Of a stretch of 64,000 nucleotides of DNA, positions 20,566-30,297 are shown in pieces. The notes beneath the pieces were generated by a model, which was not told where the DNA came from, did not search any database, and saw only the letters and a program-made list of their open reading frames with translations. The stretch spans positions 101,845 through 165,844 of the forward strand of contig CAWFFV010000058.1 of assembly GCA_963814985.1 (NCBI GenBank), in the 5' to 3' direction. The stretch comes from CAWFFV01 sp963814985 (lineage in GTDB: Bacteria > Chloroflexota > Ktedonobacteria > Ktedonobacterales > Ktedonobacteraceae). Numbering within the stretch: position 1 is the stretch's first letter; each line of letters begins with the position of its first letter. Position numbers and translations under genes: made by a program.

Positions 20566-22329
20566 TCAAAACCTCACACCGAACAAGCCACCTTCCTCAG
20601 TTGCATCTGTGAGACGGACCGGCAAAATATATTTATTGAGATCAAAGTTATCAGGAAGCTCATGTGGCACTGCATCCGAATTCATCGTAACGATATATTG
20701 AAAGTTCAGGTCACGGGCGGCTCTCTCCCCAATCTGGAGTGCTTTGGCTACCTGGCGTTCGTCTACACCATCAAAAAGATGGCTATCATGAACAAGAAAG
20801 CCAGGACCAATATGCCTTTCGGCGCAGAGTTGCATGAGCATCATATCAAAGCAGAAAATCTGCATATTACTGATACCTTTACTCTTATCGCCACGAATAG
20901 TAACCTCAAATTGAGGGCCATTTGTGGACGCATCAATGGTAAGATTACCAGCCTCCTCGTATAATGCACTTGAAATCTTCTGAAAAGCGAGAATAGCGTG
21001 TCGCAATCTATCTTCTTGCTCATGATAATCCTGACGAAGACGAAGCTCTAACTGGCGGCGTTCAAACTCAAGCTCGATTTTCAGCCCCTCAAGTTGCTCA
21101 GCGGCAGCAAACCTCTGGCGGATTGATGCTGTTTTAGCTTCCTGTTCTGCTAATTCTGATTGCAATTTTGTAAACTGATCTAAAGCTCCGTGTGACTGCA
21201 AAATAGCCATGATTTTAGCTCGTCGATCATTGATTGCCATCATCTGCTCTTCTCGGTCTCTAATTCGCTGTCTTGCTGCTATGACTTCGCTTCCAAGATA
21301 TGATTTTCGGTTTGCAATGATGGACTCATGAAAACGCCTCACTTCATCAAAACGGCGGACAACAGAATTGGAAAGTATAATACCAGCCTCTTCGTAAAGG
21401 CGTTCGAGATTAGTAATAGTCGGGTCAGCCTCACCATTTAAAGCTTCTTGTAGTTCAGAAAGTAATAAGCGGTCAATAGTATTTTCATCTGTAAAGGTTC
21501 CCAATTCACGTGTTAACTTATCAGCTTCCTGCTCCAAACTGCGATACTCCGGAAGTATTTGAAAGCTGCTTACATGTTCTCTTAACTCGCGTGAACGGTT
21601 TTCGGCCAATGTTAACATTGTGCGAAGCTCGGCGGTGCTTCCAATAAAGGTGCCAAGCATTCCTTCATCAGCGGCTTTCTTTAACTCTTTCAATGACTTT
21701 TCTCTCTCTCGCACATATTGCCATTGTTGAGGAATAGTCCAATCAAGCCCTAACAGATAGGATATCGATACTTGCTGATCCCATAACTGTTGGTAAGTTG
21801 TTTGTTTTATAGGAGAGAGAAATCCTCCTGCTGATTGGCGACGAACGAAATAGGAGAAAAGTGAGCGAAAGGTTGGCGCAAATTTGGCTGCTTGTGTTCC
21901 TTCCGTGCTTTCTGGCAAACTAAACATGAGCTTACTAAGCACTATTCGCCATTGGGTATTAGAAATAGATCGAACATCAGAGAGATCTGGCATTCCAAAG
22001 AAACTATTATTTATTGATTCGGTTGGCCAGTCCTCTGTATTAGTGCCTCGGATAATTACTTTGCCTGAAGCCTTCCCAGTGCGTTCTACCTGCCTTTGTG
22101 CGTGGCCCAGGTCAAATTCTATGCCAAAAGAGTATTGGCTCAATGTCCCTGTCATAAAAATAGAAGATTTATCAACGTTGGCTCCCAGCAAGAAGTGGAT
22201 CAACTCCGTCAAGCTAGATTTGCCCGCGCCGTTACGGGTCTGTCTTTCTGTTGCCCCTGGACTTTTATCGGCCAAAATCAAGTTCAAACCTTGATGCAAT
22301 TGGAGATTCTCTGAAGGTAGGCATATCAC
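20566..22329 (-). CDS. ABC-3C system SMC-like ATPase (DUF2326 type)
   Basis: 587 residues. The N-terminal half-ATPase has LQLHQGLNLILADKSPGA and Walker A RNGAGKSSLTEL (~residues 33-44). A long helical, coiled-coil middle follows (~190-460, with Glu/Arg-rich heptads). The C-terminal half has GISNMQIFCFDMMLM, a Walker B-like GFLVHDSHLFDGVDERQ and an end strand. This split ATPase with coiled coil and a VHDS-x-x-x-D-G motif is the signature of the DUF2326 ATPase of ABC-three-component systems, described by Krishnan, Burroughs, Iyer and Aravind as predicted conflict systems. The start is probably GTG. It lies 15 bases after the middle-component gene and is last in the operon. Confidence 0.85.
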   Translation of the reverse strand: MICLPSENLQLHQGLNLILADKSPGATERQTRNGAGKSSLTELIHFLLGANVDKSSIFMTGTLSQYSFGIEFDLGHAQRQVERTGKASGKVIIRGTNTEDWPTESINNSFFGMPDLSDVRSISNTQWRIVLSKLMFSLPESTEGTQAAKFAPTFRSLFSYFVRRQSAGGFLSPIKQTTYQQLWDQQVSISYLLGLDWTIPQQWQYVREREKSLKELKKAADEGMLGTFIGSTAELRTMLTLAENRSRELREHVSSFQILPEYRSLEQEADKLTRELGTFTDENTIDRLLLSELQEALNGEADPTITNLERLYEEAGIILSNSVVRRFDEVRRFHESIIANRKSYLGSEVIAARQRIRDREEQMMAINDRRAKIMAILQSHGALDQFTKLQSELAEQEAKTASIRQRFAAAEQLEGLKIELEFERRQLELRLRQDYHEQEDRLRHAILAFQKISSALYEEAGNLTIDASTNGPQFEVTIRGDKSKGISNMQIFCFDMMLMQLCAERHIGPGFLVHDSHLFDGVDERQVAKALQIGERAARDLNFQYIVTMNSDAVPHELPDNFDLNKYILPVRLTDATEEGGLFGVRF

Positions 22330-22344
22330 TGTATATGCGATAGA

Positions 22345-22590
22345 TCACTGGTTTGTCCTCCGTATCTTGCCGTGATCCATTTCCAAAGCACCTAGCATGT
22401 AAAGGAAATCCAAAGTCAACACGAACCAGTCGTAATTCACTATTCGTGTTGATGAACGTTCACTCATCACATGTTGCAGTTCATCCCAAAGGCGTGATAC
22501 TGTCTTTGGCTCAGTAAGAAGTCCAAGTATTTCCGCACCGACTGTAAGCATGGCACGTTCAGGTGCAAGCCGTTTTGTGGGAAGAATCAT
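22345..22590 (-). CDS. ABC-3C small middle component
   Basis: 81 residues. A short helical and winged-helix-like protein (GAEILGLLTEPKTVSRLWDEL ... YDWFVLTLDFLYMLGALEM) ending in basic residues. The pattern, a wHTH-like small protein encoded between the nuclease-like gene and the DUF2326 ATPase, matches ABC-3C middle components (MC6-like). It overlaps the upstream stop by four bases (ATGA) and lies 15 bases before the ATPase start, so the three are one operon. It is thought to bridge ATPase and effector. Confidence 0.75.
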   Translation of the reverse strand: MILPTKRLAPERAMLTVGAEILGLLTEPKTVSRLWDELQHVMSERSSTRIVNYDWFVLTLDFLYMLGALEMDHGKIRRTNQ

Positions 22591-23634
22591 AGTACAACCC
22601 TTTCAGGTGATGACTTGAAAATCTCACATTGTTCAAAGAGGTACGCGAGTACTGCGAGTACTGCTGCTTCATAACGGGGAGGTTTCCGGTCTTGTCCCCC
22701 AGCGGATTTCTGTAATTCAAAAAATATAGTATCTGCTTCCATATTTAGCATTTTACATTTTTTATATTCCTCGTTGAAGGTTAACGCTATCTCATCACCA
22801 TATTGAGGATCAGGGTAGTTTTTTAAGAAATTCCCAACAAGATCGGCTTTCTGCATACCCCAGGTAAGCAAAGTTTGTACATCTTCGGATAAACGGTTAA
22901 ATTTCAATTTATCAGGAGGAACTGGCCGCATATCCTGAAATGGAGGAGGCTCTTGCCGAGCAATATTGTCTAAAACCTCTTTAATATTTTCATACCGTAA
23001 CTCATGCATATCTCTCTCTGACGGAGCAAAACCTAACAATGAAGCAAGGTCAAATTCGTTCAAAGTGAATACCTTTTGTCGCAACTCTTCGTATCCCCAT
23101 GAACATACAATTATAGGATGGTGAAGATTAGCCAGTTCATTTAGCTTTTTTACGATATGAGGTCCGAGACCTTCTCTTGAATTATGAACGAATACCCATT
23201 TATCAAAATCTTGCTTCCAATGAGATAAGGCACCGTAGAAGTCTTCTATCTATTTTGGCAATTGCATCATCTGCTCTCATTTCGTTGGGGGCATATACCT
23301 GAAATATTGCACGCCCAGATCGTAAACATCCATCATTTTTTTTATCCCCATCTCTGCCCCATGGACGAACACGTTGAAAATCACTGGGATGACACTTCTC
23401 CATGATTTCCGAAAAAAAATCTTGAAACGCGTTCCCACACTTCTCCAAATAAGCTGCTTTAAATGCTACTTCATAGTAGGCACGCATCGATCTACCCAAA
23501 CCATCATCTCCTGGAGAGCATAATACTTCGGCATACTTATTCGCAAGTATTACGCGATTACAACGACCATTATAGAACATAATTTCCATGATATCCAGCA
23601 TCAATAAGCTGAATTGCGATATTATAACACACAA
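22587..23634 (-). CDS. ABC-3C effector, nuclease-like N-terminus + C-terminal dimerisation domain, one frameshift
   Basis: About 330-345 residues in two frames. The first (23634 or ATG 23589 to ~23260) carries YEVAFKAAYLEKCGNAFQDFF, RPWGRDGDKKNDGCL and IFQVYAP. The D-x-K-N-D-G and F-Q-V-Y pair looks like a restriction-endonuclease-like fold. After a break in GATAGAAGAC near 23245 the second frame continues EDFYGALSHWKQDFDKWVFV, HNSREGLGPHIVKKLNEL and the helical C-terminal domain ending at 22587. This matches ABC-3C proteins in which the effector holds the toxic activity and a C-terminal domain binds its partners. First gene of the operon. The single indel would inactivate it if real. Confidence 0.75.
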
Positions 23635-23839
23635 AGTTGCTGAGTAATCTTGCCTACGATTCCGCAGAATTACCTGTACAAGTATAGCTTATTCTCCATT
23701 AGCAAAAAACTTCTGTAGCAAGAAAATCTCATTTACTCCATGATTGACTTTTGATACAGTCATATGATCAAGGGCTATCATCTGTGTGATACACTGGGAG
23801 CATGTATTCCCAGGCAAAGAAAATAGAGGAGAGCGCCCT

Positions 23840-25319
23840 ATGCTAAAAGATCTACTCTCAGACTTAGATCGTGAACAATTACAATCGCTCTTGCTGAAAC
23901 TGGCTGAGCGAGAGCCTGCCCTTACCAATGTAATTGAAGAACTGGTTGGATTGCCGAAGCCTGTCTCACCTGAGGAGACGGTATCTCCACCGACCGTTTC
24001 ACCCCAACGTGCTCAGGTAGATGCCAAAGCCGCAAGCCGTCAGGTCCGATCTATCTTACACAGTTTGGACCGGATGAGATCCTCTGAAGCTTACTGGCAT
24101 GTGGGTGCGGTCGTCAATGAGGTAGGTAATTTGCTTGAGCAGAGCTGGACATTGATCCAGGCAGATGATGCCCGTAGCGCTCTCGCCCTGCTTGAAGCCA
24201 TTACTCAAGCATACGTGTCTGACTGGACAGATCTGGATGACTCTGGACGGTGAGGCCAGTGAGTTCTTTCAAGAACTTGGTCCTGTCTGGACAGAAGCCG
24301 TTCTCAGTGCCGATCTTTCATCGGGGGAACGCAAAGCATGGGCAAAAAAGTTGGAGAGCTGGCAACAGGAAATCGACGATTACGGAGTCGACGAAGCCTT
24401 CGATGCTGCACATGATGCTGCACTCCAGGGCTGGGACGACCCTCAACTCCAACGTGTTTTGCAGGGAACCCATAGCAAAGACGACTCCTGGGATGGAGAA
24501 GTGGCTGAATTAACCGTTGCCCGGCTCCATATATTGGAGAGACGTGGGCGCTTGCAAGAGTATCTTCATCTTGCCAGAGCAGAAGGACAGCATGAGTCCT
24601 ACGTTACCATGCTGGTACACCTGGGTCGCACGCAGGAAGCCGCTGACTATGGGCGAAAACATCTGGAGACAGCACAGGAAGCTCTTACTCTAGCTATGGC
24701 GCTGTATGACCGGGGAGAACGTGAGCAAGGCTTGCAAATCGCTGAGGGCGGTCTCCTGCTCCAGGGACCAAAAACATCTCTTGCAAAGTGGCTACGGGAC
24801 GAAGCCGCGACGATGGGCGAGAAAACGCTGGCACTCACAGCCGCTGAGGTTGCCTTTCGCGAAGAACTGAGCTTAGACAACTATCTTCGCGTAGCAGAGA
24901 TAGCCGGGGAACAGTGGCCGGAGCTGCGCGCGGATCTGCTGGAGTATGTACGCCACACGAAGTCATACGTTCCACAAGGGCAAGTCGATGTGTTCCTGCA
25001 TGAGGGACTCATTGATGATGCTATAGCAGCAGTAGAACCCAACGCCACGCATACCCTGGTAGAGCGGGTCGTGGATGCGGCTGTGCAGTCACATCCCGAA
25101 TGGGTGATCAAGGTTTGCCGACAGCAGGCGGAGCCGTTCATGGATGAAGGCAAAGCACAGTACTATCATGCGGCAGCTAGCTGGCTTGCGAAGGCGCGTA
25201 CAGCCTATCAAAACATGGGCCGTGAAGATGAATGGCGAACATACCTGTCTGAACTGCTGGACCGTCATAAGCGCAAGTACAAATTAATGCCAATGCTAGA
25301 GGCACTGCGTCGTCGATAA
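23840..25319 (+). CDS. SWIM-zinc-finger-protein-like C-terminal module, one frameshift
   Basis: About 490 residues in two frames. The opening MLKDLLSDLDREQLQSLLLKLAEREPAL matches, in two halves, the helical segment that follows the zinc finger in SWIM family proteins. The rest is TPR-like helical repeats (LHILERRGRLQEYLHLARAE; LVHLGRTQEAADYGRKHLE) ending in RHKRKYKLMPMLEALRRR. No SWIM C-x-C-x(n)-C-x-H finger is encoded upstream. AGAGGAG eight bases before the ATG suggests the short form starts here. One extra G near 24246 (TCTGGACGG) breaks the frame between DLDDS and DGEASEFFQELG. The gene is divergent from the ABC-3C operon. Function unknown. Confidence 0.65.
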
Positions 25320-25328
25320 AGATGAAGA

Positions 25329-26246
25329 TTAAGGCCTGAGCAGTCTCACCGTCGAAGACCCGCCCCAACTCCTCGTGCAAAGCTTATTTCCTGTACGGTG
25401 CATATCCAGGCGGGTCCGCCCAATATCTCGATACCAGCGCCCGGTCGGCACAAGCTCCGCATATGTTACTTTTAGATATTGACCAAGACACCATAAGGCA
25501 TTGTTATCATGTACGTCATTGCTTACTTCATTGGTTGCTTCGAGGTGGGTAATAAACTTTGTCATAAAATCTTCAAGTGTTTTTCCAGTTTCTCCTTGGT
25601 AAGCTTCCGTCTGTAAGGTTTGTAAGTATTCACGAGGAGAATAGCCTATTTCTAATTGTCTTCTGCCTCCTGATGTCTGTCCCCGGCCCAGTTGAGGCAT
25701 AATGGGTAAACTTTCAACTAATCCCACAGACCAACCTGGAACGGCACAAATACGTCCATTATTGACTACTTCTAGTTTGGTCTGTCCCCGATGATTGCTT
25801 GAATATTCTTGCGGAAAATATACAAGCTCGTCTGTATCTAGTGCCTGTCTTAAGGTATCCCATATCCAGACATGTTTTTCGGTATTGACACGAACAGGTA
25901 TTAAAGGATCAGCAGGAGAATGTCTGGTTTGATACATTTTTCCTTCTGCTGCGTGTTTAAGAATAGCTTCTTTCATTCGGTCAATAAGAAGGGGTGTTGG
26001 CATTGCCATGGGGGTTAATTCTAAACGATCAAACCCTTGTGGAATTTTTCTGTCTACAAGCTCTCTATTATGAGCAAATAGTTCTATAACCTGTTCTTGG
26101 GTTGGTATTGGATACTCTTTTCCATCTATTCCAATTATCCCAATGCTTTCTGATTTCGGAAGAAGCATGAGAATGCCGGTGCGGTTTAAGGTGGTAACGC
26201 AATGGGCATATTCCCTTTCAAGTGGAGGGAAAATATATGGAGGCAT
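25329..26246 (-). CDS. Conserved-looking hypothetical protein, 305 aa
   Basis: Not recognised. It is an intact frame with good coding character and AAAAGGATAGTG before the ATG. There are no membrane helices or signal peptide. It has a central strand-rich region (ICAVPGWSVGLVESLPIMPQ) and a C-terminus rich in Arg and aromatic residues (GRWYRDIGRTRLDMHRTGN). Spaced Trp, Arg and Asp residues suggest a globular nucleic-acid or nucleotide-binding protein, but no catalytic motif can be named. It ends ten bases beyond the preceding converging gene and is followed upstream by ~200 bases before gyrB, so it could share a transcript with gyrB. Confidence 0.6.
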   Translation of the reverse strand: MPPYIFPPLEREYAHCVTTLNRTGILMLLPKSESIGIIGIDGKEYPIPTQEQVIELFAHNRELVDRKIPQGFDRLELTPMAMPTPLLIDRMKEAILKHAAEGKMYQTRHSPADPLIPVRVNTEKHVWIWDTLRQALDTDELVYFPQEYSSNHRGQTKLEVVNNGRICAVPGWSVGLVESLPIMPQLGRGQTSGGRRQLEIGYSPREYLQTLQTEAYQGETGKTLEDFMTKFITHLEATNEVSNDVHDNNALWCLGQYLKVTYAELVPTGRWYRDIGRTRLDMHRTGNKLCTRSWGGSSTVRLLRP

Positions 26247-26455
26247 CACTATCCTTTTTTTCTCCTGAGGAGGCCTATTAATATCTCAAGTTCGTCTATG
26301 CCGATTATCGCTTCTCTACGCTCCATAACAGTTCTGCCCTCTAGTTTACTACCAGAGGGCAGAATGTTCCCAACAGCTTCTGTATATTCCCCGTTATTAT
26401 GATCTATTGAGGTTTTTAGGCTAACCCAGGTATATTTGAAAACTGGTTCCCACCC

Positions 26456-29400
26456 CTACACGTCCAGATTCGCGCTTCTTGCGTGGCTCTCGATAAACCG
26501 TTTGCGGGGTCCGACCTCGTCGCCCATGAGCATGCTGAAGATCTTATCGGCCTCCACAGCCTCCTCGATGGTGACTTGTAGGATCGTGCGCTTTGCGGGG
26601 TCCATCGTTGTATCCCACAGGGTCTCCGGATTCATCTCACCAAGACCTTTGTATCGGCCCACTTCCGGCTCTTTGCCGTTATGTGTGGCCTTGTATTCGT
26701 CAATAATACTATCTCTCTCCTCTTCCGTATAGACATAGCGAGTTTGCTTGCCCACTTTGATGTGGAAGAGCGGAGGTTGCGCTATATACAAATGCCCGTC
26801 TGCGATGAGTTGTTGCATATGTCGGAAGAAGAAAGTCAGCAGCAGCGTGCGGATATGAGCTCCATCAACGTCAGCGTCGCACATAATGAGGATGCGACCG
26901 TAGCGTAGTTTGGCTTTATTGAAGTACTCATCAATCCCTACACCGATGGCCGTTATAATATTCTTGACCTCTTCATTTTTGAGGATCTTGTCAAGTCCCA
27001 CGCGTTCGACATTCAGGATCTTACCACGCAAAGGGAGGATGGCCTGAAAATGCCGGTCACGCCCTTGTTTTGCACTATTATGAACAAAAACGCCGCTTGC
27101 TAATGCAAAGTTATGCGTATTGGGAACTTCGACATCGTATACATCTATCTCATCCTCTAATGGTTCAACAGCTGTAACGCGATGGTTATAGCTAGCGACA
27201 GCTTCATAGGCTTGAGGAGTATCGCCATCAAAGTATCGCTGACAGAATTTATCAAAGCGTAACAGTGACGAATCACGTATTGAAAGACGATGTGCATGAT
27301 AAGCATCAAGATCAATTTTACCCTCTGCTTCAAATTGCTTGAGGGCAGCAATTGTTTTTCGATAATAAGTCTGGTGCAGTGCATTATGACGCTTTACTCG
27401 GAAATCTGGCGTCCACTGTTCTCGTGTCTTTCCACGGCGCCATGCAAGTAACTCCTCATCCTTCCACTGCGCTTTCGCATATTGAGAATGCGCTTCACGT
27501 GCCTCCAGGTTGCTTTCAAAGTGAGCACGAACACGCTCTGCCTGCATATGCCGATTTGCCTCATCGCTCCAATATTCGCGCTGAGCCTGATTGAGTTGTG
27601 CAAGAGTCCTTTCACGATATGCTTCGTTGGTATGGTAAAACTCAAGCCATTTCTCAGCCATATAAGCTTTGTAGGTTTCATCTTCCCATTGTGCTTTAGC
27701 GTTTGCTGAAAGGATAAGCCTTGTTTCTAGGTGGTGCATACGTGCACTCATAAATGTACGAAACTCTTCGCTTTGACGAATTGCGCGGCATTTTTTGATT
27801 GTTTCTGCACTATGAAGTGTGTATGCTACCTGCTTACGGTGAAGCTCAAGGTGCTCCTTAGCGGGTAGGCGTCTGATGTTTGTTGGGTTGTTATTGCGCT
27901 TATTAAAGTCAATGTGATGACAATGGTCTCCCTCATCAACGGAATAGACGTCCTTCCAACGGTTATACCAGTCAGCCAGCATATGTGTAAAGAGCCACCA
28001 ATTGGATCGTGGATCTTTTACCATCTCGTATCCCTGGATGGTAATCCCTGGTTCCTTCATATCGGATATTTTACGATATAGCGGCATAAGGGAGACACCC
28101 GGAGTCAGTTGTGCAGCCTCTTTGTAGCTACCGTCGCGCAACATAAAGCGGTGATCAGGGGTGCAGACAATGGTTTCTCCATTATCCAGCGTTACCCGAA
28201 GCACTTTGGCATGTGCTTTTGTCATGCGTGCATTGATCAAGCGCTCCAGTCCAATAGTGCCATCCTTGCGAATAGTATAACCGAAGTGCTCTTTTCCCTT
28301 AGACTGTTCCATCACCAGATCACTGAAGCTGAGAGAACGACCATCGGCAAGCGCGACCAGTGTATCTCCAGAGAAACAGCCACCGGCCGAATCCCCTTCC
28401 ACCAGATAGAGTTCACAACGGTCGGCCTGTTTCTCGCTACAATCGGCGAGTTTCCCAGGTAACGTTGTGTCCAGCGCGTTCTTACGTTGGATAAGATCAC
28501 GGGCGGCGCGAGCTGCTTCACGCGCACGTGCAGAGGTGAGACACTTATCAATAATCGTTTTGGCCTCGCCCGGTGTCAGTTCCAGGTATACCGTGAGCAT
28601 TTCAGAGGTGATAGCTTCGACAATCGGGCGCACTTCAGCGTTATTGAGTTTACTCTTCGTCTGGGCCTCAAACTGGGGGTTGGGGATCTTGACACTGACT
28701 ACTGCCGTCAGACCTTGACGTACATCATCACCCGTCAAATTGCCATCCTTCTCTTTGAGTATGTTGGCTTTGCGGGCATAATCGTTGAGTGTACGCGTGA
28801 GGGCGCTGCGGAAGCCAGTGATATGCATACCACCGTCAACAGTATTGATCCCATTCGCGAAAGAGAACTCGGTACAGGTCCAACTGTCATTATATTGTAA
28901 GGCTATCTCAACCTTCATATCGTCAACATCACGCGTAATACTGACAGGTCGAGCCTGCAACTTGTTGCGATTCTTATTTAGATAACGTACAAACGAGATC
29001 ACTCCCCCTTCAAAATAGAAGGTTGCCTCACGATCTGTACGTTCATCAGTCAAGCTAATGGTCAGACCTCGATTGAGATATGCCATCTCACGAAAGCGTT
29101 GCGCAAGTACATCGAAGCTATAATCGCGCGTCTCCATCACAGTGAGGTCTGCCAGGAAAGAGGTAATTGTTCCTGTTCCCTCGGCGGATCCTATGCTCAG
29201 TAGTGTTGTGGAGGGAATCCCTTTTTCGTAGCGTTGTCGCCAGAGACGCCCATCGCGCTTGACATCAACCTGGCACCACTCTGAGAGGGCATTAACGACC
29301 GAAACACCAACACCATGCAGACCACTACTGATCTGGTAACCCCCGCCACCAAACTTCCCGCCAGCATGTAGCACCGTCATCACAACTTCAAGCGTCGAGA

Positions 29401-29875
29401 GACCTGGGCGCTGGTGGTGCTCATCGACAGGGATACCACGTCCATTATCCTCAATGGTTACCGAGCCATCAGTATGAATGGTGACTCTGACGGTATCGGC
29501 ATAACCAGCCATAACCTCATCAACGCTATTGTCAACAACTTCGTAGATGAGATGGTGTAGGCCGCGCTGATCGGTTGCCCCGATATACATTCCAGGGCGC
29601 ACACGTACAGCCTCTAAGCCTTCGAGAATCTGAATATTCTGTCCACCATAGCCGTTGTTCTCACTACCGTTTATCTTCCCGCTATTCCCATTCCCATAGC
29701 CGCTGTTACTATTATCGTTCACATTACCATCACTGTTCGCATTACTATTTCCATCATGATTAAGTAGAGCATCGTGGTCTTCAGGGAGGTGCTCTGCCAT
29801 CGTCGATTCTCTCATCTTCGCCATAGAGCCTGTATATTCCTTTTGTTCAGTAGCCACAGAAAATGCGGCCCTCAT
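26456..29875 (-). CDS. gyrB: DNA gyrase subunit B interrupted by an in-frame intein
   Basis: 1,139 residues, about 705 after intein removal. GHKL ATPase motifs are intact: IYEVVDNSVDEVMAGYAD, EDNGRGIPVDEH and ISSGLHGVGVSVVNALSE. The TOPRIM part has LYLVEGDSAGG, then after the intein SAKQGRDRHFQAILPLRGK, and CDADVDGAHIRTLLLTFFFR. The end MNPETLWDTTMDPAKRT is typical. The gene introduces negative supercoils with GyrA, which is not in this window. The N-terminus is odd: residues ~38-78 are almost only Asn, Gly, Ser and Asp before GGQNIQILEGLEAVRVRPG. Several ATG codons precede this tail and no strong ribosome site separates them, so the start is uncertain. Confidence 0.96.
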   Translation of the reverse strand: MRAAFSVATEQKEYTGSMAKMRESTMAEHLPEDHDALLNHDGNSNANSDGNVNDNSNSGYGNGNSGKINGSENNGYGGQNIQILEGLEAVRVRPGMYIGATDQRGLHHLIYEVVDNSVDEVMAGYADTVRVTIHTDGSVTIEDNGRGIPVDEHHQRPGLSTLEVVMTVLHAGGKFGGGGYQISSGLHGVGVSVVNALSEWCQVDVKRDGRLWRQRYEKGIPSTTLLSIGSAEGTGTITSFLADLTVMETRDYSFDVLAQRFREMAYLNRGLTISLTDERTDREATFYFEGGVISFVRYLNKNRNKLQARPVSITRDVDDMKVEIALQYNDSWTCTEFSFANGINTVDGGMHITGFRSALTRTLNDYARKANILKEKDGNLTGDDVRQGLTAVVSVKIPNPQFEAQTKSKLNNAEVRPIVEAITSEMLTVYLELTPGEAKTIIDKCLTSARAREAARAARDLIQRKNALDTTLPGKLADCSEKQADRCELYLVEGDSAGGCFSGDTLVALADGRSLSFSDLVMEQSKGKEHFGYTIRKDGTIGLERLINARMTKAHAKVLRVTLDNGETIVCTPDHRFMLRDGSYKEAAQLTPGVSLMPLYRKISDMKEPGITIQGYEMVKDPRSNWWLFTHMLADWYNRWKDVYSVDEGDHCHHIDFNKRNNNPTNIRRLPAKEHLELHRKQVAYTLHSAETIKKCRAIRQSEEFRTFMSARMHHLETRLILSANAKAQWEDETYKAYMAEKWLEFYHTNEAYRERTLAQLNQAQREYWSDEANRHMQAERVRAHFESNLEAREAHSQYAKAQWKDEELLAWRRGKTREQWTPDFRVKRHNALHQTYYRKTIAALKQFEAEGKIDLDAYHAHRLSIRDSSLLRFDKFCQRYFDGDTPQAYEAVASYNHRVTAVEPLEDEIDVYDVEVPNTHNFALASGVFVHNSAKQGRDRHFQAILPLRGKILNVERVGLDKILKNEEVKNIITAIGVGIDEYFNKAKLRYGRILIMCDADVDGAHIRTLLLTFFFRHMQQLIADGHLYIAQPPLFHIKVGKQTRYVYTEEERDSIIDEYKATHNGKEPEVGRYKGLGEMNPETLWDTTMDPAKRTILQVTIEEAVEADKIFSMLMGDEVGPRKRFIESHARSANLDV
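27077..28378 (-). mobile_element. GyrB intein (434 aa) with HNH homing endonuclease
   Basis: The host sequence EGDSAGG is followed by Cys1 (CFSGDTLVALADGRSLSF, block A). TPDHRFMLRDG is block B. The C-terminal blocks are VEPLEDEIDVYDVEVPNTHN and FALASGVFVHN. Splicing after His-Asn would join GG to SAKQGRD. The centre carries HHIDFNKRNNNPTNI, an HNH endonuclease motif, then a long Arg/Glu-rich helical region. All catalytic residues for class 1 protein splicing are present (Cys1, block B His, terminal His-Asn, Ser+1), and the frame is open, so it is probably active. The insertion point is the known GyrB intein site. Confidence 0.93.
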
Positions 29876-30297
29876 CGCCTGAGAGGCAATAGGAGAATGC
29901 CGTCATTAACCCTCCCTGCTACCTGGTGGCAAGCAGCAGAAAGAGCTTTGCTCTTAGGAGCTCCCTTTGCAGGGAAAATGCTAGCCTTGCTAAGGATTTA
30001 CATCCGTATAGGAAACACGTCTATACAAACGCTTATGCGTTTTAAAGAGGTGAGTTCTTGCAGAAAGTTGGCCCACACCTATAAATAGGTATTCTGATAG
30101 AGCATAGAAAATGTGGTAATGTGACCACATTCTGTTACATCATTATATCATATTCCGCTTGAGAGAGAAAGCACATAGGTTGAACGGACAACCCGGACGA
30201 ACCATAGAGAGATAGCACCACAGTATCCTTCCGGAACAGAGGTGCAAGAGAAAAGGAGAGCATCATCCACCAAAGATGCCCCCTATCAGATATGGAT
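29876..30297. other. Non-coding region upstream of gyrB
   Basis: Carries the gyrB promoter on the minus strand. A perfect 8-bp inverted repeat (AATGTGGT, 6-nt loop, ACCACATT) at 30110-30131 could be an operator or a weak terminator for the gene to its right. Several small stem-loops (AGAGCTTTGCTCTT near 29941) suggest a structured leader. No coding frame of note. Confidence 0.4.

Noticed and set aside
27157..27681. Possible separate endonuclease gene inside gyrB
   Set aside because: The HNH endonuclease is part of the in-frame intein. The other frames here are shadows.
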